Of a stretch of DNA of 38,432 bases, positions 1 through 5,995 are shown in pieces. The position numbers and the translations under genes are program-made. Numbering within the stretch: position 1 is the stretch's first letter; every line of letters begins with the position of its first letter. The stretch lies in the NCBI GenBank assembly GCA_021790855.1, contig JAJYFP010000001.1, forward strand, positions 1,526 to 39,957. Reading direction: 5' to 3'. Under the pieces are notes generated by a model. The model worked only from the letters and a program-made list of their open reading frames with translations, searched no databases and was not told where the DNA came from. This DNA is from Actinomycetes bacterium. GTDB lineage: Bacteria; Actinomycetota; Acidimicrobiia; Acidimicrobiales; Acidimicrobiaceae.

Positions 1-47
1 GTCTTTTCACTGTCCGATCCAGACTTGGCAACCATATCGATCCTACA

Positions 48-64
48 ATAGCATTAATTGCTAT
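48..64 (+). repeat. Possible left-end hairpin of IS200-like element
   Basis: ATAGCA (48-53) and TGCTAT (59-64) form a perfect 6-bp stem with a 5-nt loop, just upstream of the transposase ATG at 82. IS200/IS605 elements carry short subterminal imperfect palindromes that TnpA recognises as single-stranded hairpins. The position fits a left end, but the cleavage site cannot be fixed from one copy. Confidence 0.35.
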
Positions 65-81
65 GTACTATATTGCACTGC

Positions 82-528
82 ATGATCGATGATTGGCGCA
101 ACGGAAGACATGTGGTCTATCAGTTACATGCACACATTGTGCTGGTGCCTAAATATCGACGTAATGTGATGACAGACAGAGTAAGTGACGAGATCAGATC
201 TGCGACTTTAGAGGTATGTACTCGTTTTGATACCACCCTCGATGCATTTGAAACAGACGGTGATCATGTTCACCTGTTGATTAGCTATCCACCTAAAGTT
301 GCCCTATCGAGACTGGTGATGTCTATGAAGACACTCTCAGCCATGAGAGTAAGGGCAAAGAACTGGCCGGAAGTCCAAGATGCTTTGTGGGGGAACCACT
401 TCTGGTCACCCTCATATGCTGTTATATCTTGTGGTGAAGCCCCACTAGAGATTGTGAAGAAGTATGTCGAGAATCAAAGACTCCCCGGACGTAAACCAGG
501 TAGACCAAAAAAGGATGAGGTCGCTTGA
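82..528 (+). CDS. tnpA: IS200/IS605-family TnpA transposase (HUH/Y1)
   Basis: Single-domain Y1 HUH endonuclease that moves IS200/IS605 elements as single-stranded DNA by cut and paste. Numbering from the ATG at 82 (148 aa), the HUH metal motif is H62-V-H64 inside GDHVHLLI, and the nucleophile is most likely Y128 in KKYVENQ. The N-terminal part (QLHAHIVLVPKYRR) is typical of the family. A TTG at 58 would add eight residues but lies inside the left-end hairpin, so ATG 82 is preferred. The length is normal and no motif is broken, so the enzyme may be active. No tnpB accessory gene follows, which makes this an IS200-type (tnpA-only) element. Hairpins downstream at 529-551 and 567-584 probably mark its right end. 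Confidence 0.93.
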   Translation: MIDDWRNGRHVVYQLHAHIVLVPKYRRNVMTDRVSDEIRSATLEVCTRFDTTLDAFETDGDHVHLLISYPPKVALSRLVMSMKTLSAMRVRAKNWPEVQDALWGNHFWSPSYAVISCGEAPLEIVKKYVENQRLPGRKPGRPKKDEVA

Positions 529-551
529 CCCCTCCGTTATTGCGGAAGGGG
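529..551 (+). repeat. Right-end hairpin of IS200-like element
   Basis: CCCCTCCG (529-536) pairs with CGGAAGGGG (543-551), leaving one unpaired A in the 3' arm and a 6-nt loop. It begins at the base after the tnpA stop codon. An imperfect palindrome with one extrahelical base is the form TnpA binds at IS200/IS605 ends. No T-tract follows, so it is not an obvious intrinsic terminator. Confidence 0.6.
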
Positions 552-566
552 ATAGCGCTCCCGTTG

Positions 567-584
567 GTTCAAAAATCTTTGAAC
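567..584 (+). repeat. Second hairpin downstream of tnpA
   Basis: GTTCAAA (567-573) and TTTGAAC (578-584) form a perfect 7-bp stem with a 4-nt loop. It lies 15 bp past the first right-end hairpin and 24 bp before the -35 box of the nitrilase promoter. It may belong to the insertion-element end or may be the flanking target; a single copy cannot tell. Confidence 0.4.
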
Positions 585-607
585 TCAATTCTTTACAGAA
601 GCCTAGG

Positions 608-636
608 TTGACCGTTTCTGCGGAGACAAGTACTAT
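608..636 (+). promoter_or_regulatory. Candidate sigma70-type promoter for the nitrilase gene
   Basis: TTGACC (608-613), a 17-bp spacer and TACTAT (631-636) lie about 80 bp upstream of the nitrilase ATG. Spacing is ideal and each box has one or two mismatches from consensus. Transcription would start near 643. The leader contains a small stem-loop (TTCGC 662-666 / GCGAA 672-676) and ends in an AAGGAG ribosome-binding site. Confidence 0.55.
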
Positions 637-717
637 AAGCAAAGATACTTTGGTTTCAAGTTTCGCTGTTGGCGAATCCGTGGTAGCGAAGATCATCTTC
701 AGTGTAAGGAGACACAA

Positions 718-1665
718 ATGCGGTCTGAGGACGTAGTTAGGGTAGGAGTCATACAAGCCTCATCCGTCATGATGGATCTAGAGCGAAGCGTTGACAAGGC
801 CTGCCGCCTGATCGAGGAAGCGGCAGCAAATGGCGCTCAACTTATCGTCTTCCCAGAAGCGTTCTTATCTGGATATCCACGAGGGCTTTCTTTCGGAACC
901 GCGGTCGGAATGCGCAGATCAGACGGTCGCAAGGACTGGGGAAGGTATTGGCGTAGTGCCGTAAGCATTCCTAGCCCACAGATGCAGCGATTGTCAAGCG
1001 CCATATCCCAAGTCCAGGTCTATGTTGTCATGGGAATCATCGAACGCGCCGATCATGGATCACAAGGAACACTTTATGGAACAACGGTCTACTTCGGACC
1101 AAATGGAGAAATACTTGGTAAGCATAGAAAGTTGAAACCGACCGCCTCAGAACGTCTGATATGGGGAGAGGGAGACGGAAGTACGCTAACGGTCGTAGAC
1201 TCCCCATACGGAAAGATCGGTGGACTTATCTGTTGGGAGAATTACATGCCTTTAGCACGGGCGGCCATGTACGAAAAGGGAATATCCATCTACATAACGC
1301 CCACAGCTGATGCCAGAGACACCTGGCAGGCCACCCTCCAACACATCGCCTGTGAAGGTCGGTGTTTCGTTTTGTCCTCAATTCAATTTATGACAAAAGA
1401 CATGTACCCTACAGATCTAGCCTGCTACAAGGAGCTAGAACATCTATCCAACGAACTGTGTCGCGGAGGCAGCGCGATTATTGATCCCCTCGGACGTTAT
1501 CTGCAGGGTCCCTTATACAACGAAGAGGGGATCCTGTATGCCGATCTTGATCTGACTCAGATCGAGGAGTCTCGTTTTGACTTCGACGCTACCGGTCACT
1601 ACTCTCGACCAGATGTTTTCACTTTGGTTGTAAACGAACATCCTCAAAGCAACCTAACTCGATAA
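718..1665 (+). CDS. Nitrilase (carbon-nitrogen hydrolase family)
   Basis: Cytosolic enzyme expected to hydrolyse an organic nitrile to the carboxylic acid and ammonia. At 315 aa it has the normal single nitrilase domain. The catalytic triad is visible: E47 in VFPEAFLSGYPRG, K138 in HRKLKPT and C172 in LICWENYMPLAR. The CWENYMPL and RKLKPTxxER blocks are those of true (branch 1) nitrilases rather than amidases or beta-ureidopropionases. The start has a good ribosome-binding site (AAGGAG, about 5 bp before the ATG) and its own promoter. It is a single-gene unit between the IS200-type element and the YczE/MocR pair. Substrate cannot be read from sequence; cyanide hydratases and aliphatic, aromatic or arylaceto-nitrilases share these motifs. 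Confidence 0.9.
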   Translation: MRSEDVVRVGVIQASSVMMDLERSVDKACRLIEEAAANGAQLIVFPEAFLSGYPRGLSFGTAVGMRRSDGRKDWGRYWRSAVSIPSPQMQRLSSAISQVQVYVVMGIIERADHGSQGTLYGTTVYFGPNGEILGKHRKLKPTASERLIWGEGDGSTLTVVDSPYGKIGGLICWENYMPLARAAMYEKGISIYITPTADARDTWQATLQHIACEGRCFVLSSIQFMTKDMYPTDLACYKELEHLSNELCRGGSAIIDPLGRYLQGPLYNEEGILYADLDLTQIEESRFDFDATGHYSRPDVFTLVVNEHPQSNLTR

Positions 1666-1754
1666 TGCTTGGAAAGAAAAGACTTCCAAAATACGCAAGG
1701 GTGTTCTGGAGCGTAACAGGCAATCACAGAGTTCACGAGACTGACTAAACATTA

Positions 1755-1771
1755 AATATCGTCAAGATATT
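1755..1771. other. AT-rich hairpin between convergent nitrilase and yczE genes
   Basis: AATATC (1755-1760) and GATATT (1766-1771) make a perfect 6-bp stem with a 5-nt loop. A second weak stem, TTGGAA (1669-1674)/TTCCAA (1684-1689), directly follows the nitrilase stop. Neither is followed by a clean T-run. The 188-bp convergent spacer has no gene. Confidence 0.25.
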
Positions 1772-1853
1772 ATGTAATGGTTCATTAAACAAAGACATCA
1801 TTAGCGTCGTCCTGAACGCTGATCACATTTCACTGACCTATCTAAAAAATACC

Positions 1854-2543
1854 TCACGAGGACTCCTCAACTGCTTCTTTGGGAATAACGCGGGTAACGC
1901 TAAGTCTCGGAATGAGAAGATGTGCAAGTGGCCCGATAGCGACCGCATAGGTAAGCGTACCGAAACCAACACTACCACCAAGTAGCCATCCAACGATCAC
2001 TACCGTCAGTTCTATAAAGGTACGAACTACCCGGATGCTGTGACCTCGGGCAGAGATCCCCATCATGAGTCCATCCCTAGGTCCTGGACCAAGGTTAGAA
2101 CCTATGTAACAGCCGGTAGCCACCCCATTCATTACAACCGCTAATACCATAGCGGGCCAACGATACCATCCGTGAATGATAGGTATCGTCATAAGCACGA
2201 GATCCATTGTGAGACCTATCAGTATGACGTTGAGAAGGGTGCCCAGTCCGGGTCGTTGTTTAAGTGGAATCCACAATGTGAGCACTCCAACTCCCACAAG
2301 TATTGCCCAGGTACCAATGGGAATACCGCTATGGCGCGCAAGTCCTTGATTAAGTACATCCCATGGATCCACCCCAAGTCCCGCTATTACCAGAATTGAG
2401 TCGCTTATTCCATAGAGCACAAGTCCGATAACTAGTTGCAGAATTCTTCGCATCCGATAATCAGTAGGTACTGGAGCGATTGCACTCAGTCCCACGTTGC
2501 ACGCTCGTCTTAGTCCTGCTTTCAGATTGCACCGTATTGACAT
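1854..2543 (-). CDS. YczE/YyaS/YitT-type integral membrane protein
   Basis: Multi-pass membrane protein of the YczE group, of unknown transport or other function. About five hydrophobic segments are visible, starting with RRILQLVIGLVLYG, and the family block GLGVDPWDVLNQGLARHSG follows the first segment. A second conserved-looking block is SNLGPGPRDGLMMG. The reading frame is open back to 2585, but that start would lie inside the shared promoter. ATG 2543 is used here; ATG 2453, immediately before the first membrane segment, fits the family start better and has no better ribosome-binding site, so the start is uncertain. It is divergent from a MocR regulator, the arrangement known for YczR-yczE pairs, so this is the likely target of that regulator. 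Confidence 0.82.
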   Translation of the reverse strand: MSIRCNLKAGLRRACNVGLSAIAPVPTDYRMRRILQLVIGLVLYGISDSILVIAGLGVDPWDVLNQGLARHSGIPIGTWAILVGVGVLTLWIPLKQRPGLGTLLNVILIGLTMDLVLMTIPIIHGWYRWPAMVLAVVMNGVATGCYIGSNLGPGPRDGLMMGISARGHSIRVVRTFIELTVVIVGWLLGGSVGFGTLTYAVAIGPLAHLLIPRLSVTRVIPKEAVEESS

Positions 2544-2585
2544 AGGTGTATTGTAGATGTATATGGACCTACAATCAGAAGCCAA
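2537..2585. promoter_or_regulatory. Overlapping divergent promoters of mocR and yczE
   Basis: Plus strand: TTGACA (2537-2542), 17-bp spacer, TATATG (2560-2565), giving a predicted mocR start near 2572. Minus strand: TTGGCT (2585-2580), 16-bp spacer, TATACA (2563-2558), giving a predicted yczE start near 2551. The two -10 boxes occupy the same bases, so the polymerases should compete. This placement rules out the most upstream in-frame start codons of both genes. Confidence 0.6.
2550..2575. promoter_or_regulatory. Inverted repeat, candidate MocR operator
   Basis: ATTGTAG (2550-2556) and CTACAAT (2569-2575) are perfect 7-bp inverted repeats separated by 12 bp. The dyad covers both -10 boxes of the divergent promoters. 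A bound dimer here could switch or repress both genes. MocR regulators bind in the intergenic region shared with their target, so this is the obvious candidate site. Confidence 0.55.
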
Positions 2586-2625
2586 TAGAGATCAACTGGC
2601 ACTTAATTTACGATCAATTGAAAAG

Positions 2626-4044
2626 ATGGAATTGGTAAAACTGTTGGGTGGCTGGCAGTCGGTGAGCGTGAAAGGACCTCTCTATGCACGTCTCGCTCTA
2701 AGTATTCGAAGCCTGATAGTGGATGCTCGAATTCCACTTGGGGCCAGAATGCCTGGAGAACGGCCCTTGGCATCTGCTCTTTATGTGAGTCGAACGACAG
2801 TTTCAGCAGCGTACGAACTCCTCAGAGACGAGGGTCTGTTGAAAAGCCGTCGTGGGGGTGGAAGTTGGACCGCATTACCTCATCGACATGTTCGATCTGG
2901 AACCATCTGGGGCTCGTCCGTCCTCAGTGAATCAAACTGGATCGATCTAGTTGTTGCAGCTCCACCTGGCGATGAACGCATTGCAGACGCACTCTCGAGG
3001 GCCAGCGCGTCTTTACCGAGATATCTCGGCGATCACGGATATCACTCTCATGGACTACCAGTGCTGCGAGAGAAGATTGCCCAAATATACACAAGTCGAG
3101 GACTCCCAACCTCTGCTGATCAGATTCTTATAACAAATGGGGCGCTCCAAGCAATTGCCCTTGCGGTACGAGCACTTGGCAGTCCAATGGATCGGGTCGT
3201 CCTTGAGTCCCCGACCTATCCAGGTGCGATCGACCTCTTCAATCGCAACCATTTCAGGATTATCACCGTCGGAACAGAAGAATCGCTTACAACTTTCACG
3301 AGGACGGTTCGTCAAGTCCTGCCACGACTCATCTACATGATTCCCGACTTCCATAATCCAACTGGAAAACTCTTGGATGCAACAAGTCGACAAGATATGG
3401 TACGAGCAGCGCAGTCAAGCGGATCTCATCTCTTGGTCGATGAGAGCTTTGTAGAACTCAGCATCGATAACCAAGAGCTTCCTCCTTCTACCGCAAGTTT
3501 TTCAAGAGACGATACAGTAATCTCGATCGGTTCAATGAGCAAGGCGTACTGGGGAGGACTACGCATCGGGTGGATTCGCGCCGGACGTGATATCGTTGCT
3601 CGTTTGGTTCAAGAACGTATCGCTCTCGACATGGGAAGTCCAATCCTTGACCAACTTCTTTCGGTTGAGCTGTTAGCACAAAATTACGATCTGTTGGAAT
3701 CAAGGCGACAAAACCTTCGAAATCAACGTGATGCACTCGTTTCAGCTCTTAAACGCCATCATCCTACCTGGCAGTTCAAGGTACCATCCGGGGGACTCTC
3801 ACTATGGGTCAACATCGACAATAGAAACAGCACAGCCCTAGCAACAGCAGCAGAGCACTACCAGGTTCGTCTCGCTCCGGGGTCGAGATTCGGTATGCCG
3901 GGTACTCTGGAGGGTTTTATTCGCCTTCCATACACTTTGCCCTCTCAAGTCCTACTTGAAGCTGTTGAACGTTTAGCCATGGCAGCCACAGACGCGCGTA
4001 GCTCTCGGAAATTTACATTTGCAATGGGCGAGACCGTAATATAG
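2626..4044 (+). CDS. MocR-type transcriptional regulator (GntR wHTH + aminotransferase-like domain), YczR-like
   Basis: PLP-binding regulator of the MocR/GntR family, 472 aa from ATG 2626. A GntR winged helix-turn-helix occupies roughly residues 17-82 (MPGERPLASALYVSRTTV, then a GGG wing). A fold-type-I aminotransferase domain follows: N244 (HNPTG), D272 (VDESF), the PLP-linking lysine K306 in SMSKAYWGG and R313 in LRIGW. All are intact, so PLP binding is expected. Open frame extends to 2557, but those codons fall in the promoter, and ATG 2626 begins MELVKLLGGW, a typical start for the YczR subgroup. Its ribosome-binding site is weak (GAAAAG). It probably senses PLP or a related amine and controls itself and yczE. 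It is not a metabolic aminotransferase, because the DNA-binding domain is complete. Confidence 0.9.
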   Translation: MELVKLLGGWQSVSVKGPLYARLALSIRSLIVDARIPLGARMPGERPLASALYVSRTTVSAAYELLRDEGLLKSRRGGGSWTALPHRHVRSGTIWGSSVLSESNWIDLVVAAPPGDERIADALSRASASLPRYLGDHGYHSHGLPVLREKIAQIYTSRGLPTSADQILITNGALQAIALAVRALGSPMDRVVLESPTYPGAIDLFNRNHFRIITVGTEESLTTFTRTVRQVLPRLIYMIPDFHNPTGKLLDATSRQDMVRAAQSSGSHLLVDESFVELSIDNQELPPSTASFSRDDTVISIGSMSKAYWGGLRIGWIRAGRDIVARLVQERIALDMGSPILDQLLSVELLAQNYDLLESRRQNLRNQRDALVSALKRHHPTWQFKVPSGGLSLWVNIDNRNSTALATAAEHYQVRLAPGSRFGMPGTLEGFIRLPYTLPSQVLLEAVERLAMAATDARSSRKFTFAMGETVI

Positions 4045-4070
4045 TTGGGAGTGGAAAGTAAAGCTATATT
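4038..4070. other. Inverted repeat overlapping the mocR stop
   Basis: AATATAG (4038-4044) and CTATATT (4064-4070) are 7-bp inverted repeats flanking 19 bp, and the mocR TAG lies in the left arm. It could be a weak 3'-end structure. No T-tract follows, so terminator status is doubtful. Confidence 0.25.
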
Positions 4071-4085
4071 GGCCGCCATGACTCA

Positions 4086-4277
4086 TCAACGCTCAGTGAC
4101 ATCATGAACAACCTCCATGGATGCAGCAATTTTAAGTGGACATCGGATTGCATGAGTCACGAGCTTTCTCTGCTCGTCCATGAATGCTGCCTCTGGACGC
4201 ACACTGTGTAGTGGTATTCGGGCAAAGCTAGCGCGTACCTCTTGGACGAGGCGGTCAACTTCACCTCGTGCCTTCAC
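4086..4277 (-). pseudogene. Probable transposase C-terminal relic
   Basis: The 63-codon frame (GTG at 4277) reads LHSVRPEAAFMDEQRKLVTHAIR, which resembles the 'ERKLxTHAIRMxxYNAE' block near the C terminus of a group of actinobacterial transposase-like proteins. After HAIR the similarity stops abruptly, as expected after a frameshift or deletion. Upstream the same frame is interrupted by TGA 18 nt before the GTG, yet further in-frame sequence looks like an imperfect repeat (VTTVKFK... LTVTTVKA). The family resemblance is from memory and weak. The alternative is a chance frame in decayed DNA. Confidence 0.3.
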
Positions 4278-4641
4278 TGTCGTTACCGTAAGTTCTGCAT
4301 TTCATGTCTTGAACTTCACCGTCGTCACCCTTTGGACTTCTCAAGTGCGATACCTATCGCTGCTTCTGCCTGAGGTAGGCGAGACATGCCTAACGTAATT
4401 CAGCCTGGGCAGTCTTTTTCTTTTCCCTGAGATCTGGGGTCATGGGAAAGGGTCGTCATCGACAAACCTATAGGAGTCAATTGCGCCAGGATGCCATTCG
4501 CCGCAAGCCTCCTGATGATTATTATGGGGTCTTCGATCACGGTATGACAGTCCTATCATCTCCTAACCGCCGTGAGATACCTCGAACCCAGTCTCGTCAC
4601 GAATGCAAGGGCGGTCCGCCGGGCCGTACAAGCCTAGATGA
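4278..4641. other. Gene-poor stretch
   Basis: No frame on either strand gives a recognisable protein. Minus-strand frames continue the decay pattern next to the possible transposase relic, with stops every 20-40 codons. A 105-codon plus-strand frame runs through here into the antisense of the NTF2-like gene and looks like noise. The region is probably degraded mobile DNA. Confidence 0.4.
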
Positions 4642-5028
4642 TCAGCATTCCTGGGCACCTCGTAGGTTCGCAGGAGTGCCCTGGTGGAACACCAACCTCC
4701 AGCCGTTGTTGGCTCTCACCCAAAGCGAGCTGCGGTTAGCCGCCTGTAAGGGGTCGTAGGTCACCTCGCTGCGATAGGTCACGAGCGCGATATTAGCGTC
4801 CAACTCTTGCACGGTAAAGTTGGGTAGAGGTAGCCGGGCTCCGATAGGTCCGCCTGACATGACTGCCAAACACTCTCTTCGCGAATAGATACGGCCTGAT
4901 CGGCCGAATTCAAAGAACTCTGGGGCTAGGACCCTATCCATGTAAAGCGGATCGAATCGTGTTGCCTCAACCCAAAGCGATTCCTCCAGCTTCCTCAGTT
5001 CGTCGATGTCAGAATCTTCGAGACTCAT
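4642..5028 (-). CDS. NTF2-like (SnoaL/DUF4440) family protein
   Basis: A 128-residue protein with the cone-shaped NTF2-like fold expected for DUF4440. Matching features are an N-terminal helix (ELRKLEESLWVEATRFDPLYMDRVLAP), then FFEFGRSGRIYSRRE, then alternating strands ending in SSLWVRANNGWRLVFHQGTP. Proteins of this type bind small ligands or act on them in a pocket, and no reaction can be assigned. There is no signal peptide or membrane segment. No Shine-Dalgarno precedes the ATG, but a TAGAAT -10-like box ends 8 bp before it, so a leaderless transcript is possible. The gene stands alone, between degraded sequence and the pgsA cluster. Confidence 0.8.
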   Translation of the reverse strand: MSLEDSDIDELRKLEESLWVEATRFDPLYMDRVLAPEFFEFGRSGRIYSRRECLAVMSGGPIGARLPLPNFTVQELDANIALVTYRSEVTYDPLQAANRSSLWVRANNGWRLVFHQGTPANLRGAQEC

Positions 5029-5144
5029 GTCGATGAATTCTAGCTGTTCTCTTGGAGCGTTTTAGAAGGATTTGACCCTATTGACATTGACATTTATGTG
5101 GATACCTGAAAAACTGGATCAAGTCCATCGTCCCGGTAAGGCGG

Positions 5145-5167
5145 GGCTATTTCGATCGGAAATAGCC
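5145..5167. repeat. Perfect 9-bp stem-loop
   Basis: GGCTATTTC (5145-5153) and GAAATAGCC (5159-5167) are exact inverted repeats around GATCG. Neither strand has a T-run after it, so it is not an intrinsic terminator. It is 117 bp upstream of the NTF2-like start codon. It could be a protein-binding dyad, an RNA structure or a leftover transposon end. Confidence 0.5.
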
Positions 5168-5382
5168 ACATGAGGAACGTGCGCAGTTTCCGGCTCCTAA
5201 AATTGGTGTCAACTACCCATCGAAAAGAGTTCGAAACCGTGCGCCCTACCTTTTTATCCCAGTTTTCGACCACTAGCATTACACGCTTCGACGGTATCGC
5301 CAACATCATGGGAACTTCTTACAAGCAGGAGCTTAAACCACGCCATTAGAGCATACCTATTTACCTTTACATTTTATCGATT

Positions 5383-5395
5383 GTACGCTGCGTAC
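5383..5395. other. 13-bp palindrome GTACGC-T-GCGTAC
   Basis: Two perfect 6-bp half-sites share a one-base centre, about 45 bp past the pgsA stop. On the plus strand it is followed by TTTTC, giving a short terminator-like look (5-bp stem, 3-nt loop). An operator half-site pair or a weak terminator for rightward transcription are both possible. Confidence 0.3.
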
Positions 5396-5438
5396 TTTTC
5401 TTGTCTTTGGGCGCCATCGGACACCGTCATCTCTAGCA

Positions 5439-5984
5439 TTACGAAGCGAGATTAGCGTCTCGAAAGTATTGAAACGCCGAAAGCAAAGCTAACGCTGTGG
5501 CCAAAATCATAAGTGGTGGAATAAACCAAGAAAACGCTTGATAGTTAGGCAGTAGAGCAAGTTCAATAACAAAAAGCTGTGATACCATCTTGAGTTTGCC
5601 AAGAGCGCGCGCCGGCACAGAGATTCCTCTTCTCAAAGCGAATGTACGATAGAAACTAACTGCCAACTCTCTTGCACCCATAACAAGCACTAGCCAAATC
5701 GAAATTCGCCCGAGGTAGACCAAAGCACCAAACGTTGCAAATACCATCAACTTATCTGCCAAAGGATCAAGAAATGCTCCCGACTTCGTAGCCCCCTGTT
5801 TGCGAGCTATAAAACCATCAAAGCCATCAGTAAGGGCAAGCACAAACCACATCGCAGCAGACCAGTAGCTCCCCTTGTCGTAAAGCACAAAAAGTACAAC
5901 TACCGGAGGCGCTAAAATCCTAAGTAACGTAATTAAGTTGGCTGTCGTCCTAATTGCTGTAGGACCATATACGCTTCGAATCAT
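5439..5984 (-). CDS. pgsA: CDP-alcohol phosphatidyltransferase, probable phosphatidylglycerophosphate synthase
   Basis: Inner-membrane enzyme transferring a phosphatidyl group from CDP-diacylglycerol to an alcohol, most likely glycerol 3-phosphate to give phosphatidylglycerol phosphate. The complete family signature is present: D53-G-F-D56-G-F-I-A-R61, then G69 and D73-P-L-A-D77, the residues that bind metal and CDP. Hydrophobic segments surround it, and the 181-aa length is normal. It starts 11 bp after the rimO stop and is co-transcribed with it; rimO-pgsA is a common actinobacterial pairing. Other CDP-alcohol transferases (phosphatidylinositol phosphate or cardiolipin synthases) share the signature, so the context supports but does not prove PgsA. 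cinA and recA, often next in related genomes, are absent here. Confidence 0.88.
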   Translation of the reverse strand: MIRSVYGPTAIRTTANLITLLRILAPPVVVLFVLYDKGSYWSAAMWFVLALTDGFDGFIARKQGATKSGAFLDPLADKLMVFATFGALVYLGRISIWLVLVMGARELAVSFYRTFALRRGISVPARALGKLKMVSQLFVIELALLPNYQAFSWFIPPLMILATALALLSAFQYFRDANLAS

Positions 5985-5995
5985 CTAAGTACACT

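Larger units (their letters stand above)
5029..5438. other. 410-bp intergenic region without a recognisable gene
   Basis: The stretch between the NTF2-like gene and pgsA carries only short, unconvincing frames (the longest, 71 codons on the minus strand at 5094-5309, matches nothing I recognise). It does contain a perfect 9-bp stem-loop (5145-5167) and a 13-bp palindrome (5383-5395), listed separately. No clear terminator for pgsA is visible. Confidence 0.5.

Noticed and set aside
464..736. 90-codon plus-strand frame overlapping tnpA and the nitrilase leader
   Set aside because: It runs out of frame through the end of tnpA, both hairpins and a good promoter, and resembles no TnpB or other family.
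4442..4759. 105-codon plus-strand frame
   Set aside because: It is antisense to the 3' end of the well-supported NTF2-like gene and has no recognisable motif or ribosome-binding site.
5094..5309. 71-codon minus-strand frame in the gap before pgsA
   Set aside because: No family resemblance, no ribosome-binding site, and it spans the perfect hairpin; kept only as part of the intergenic note.
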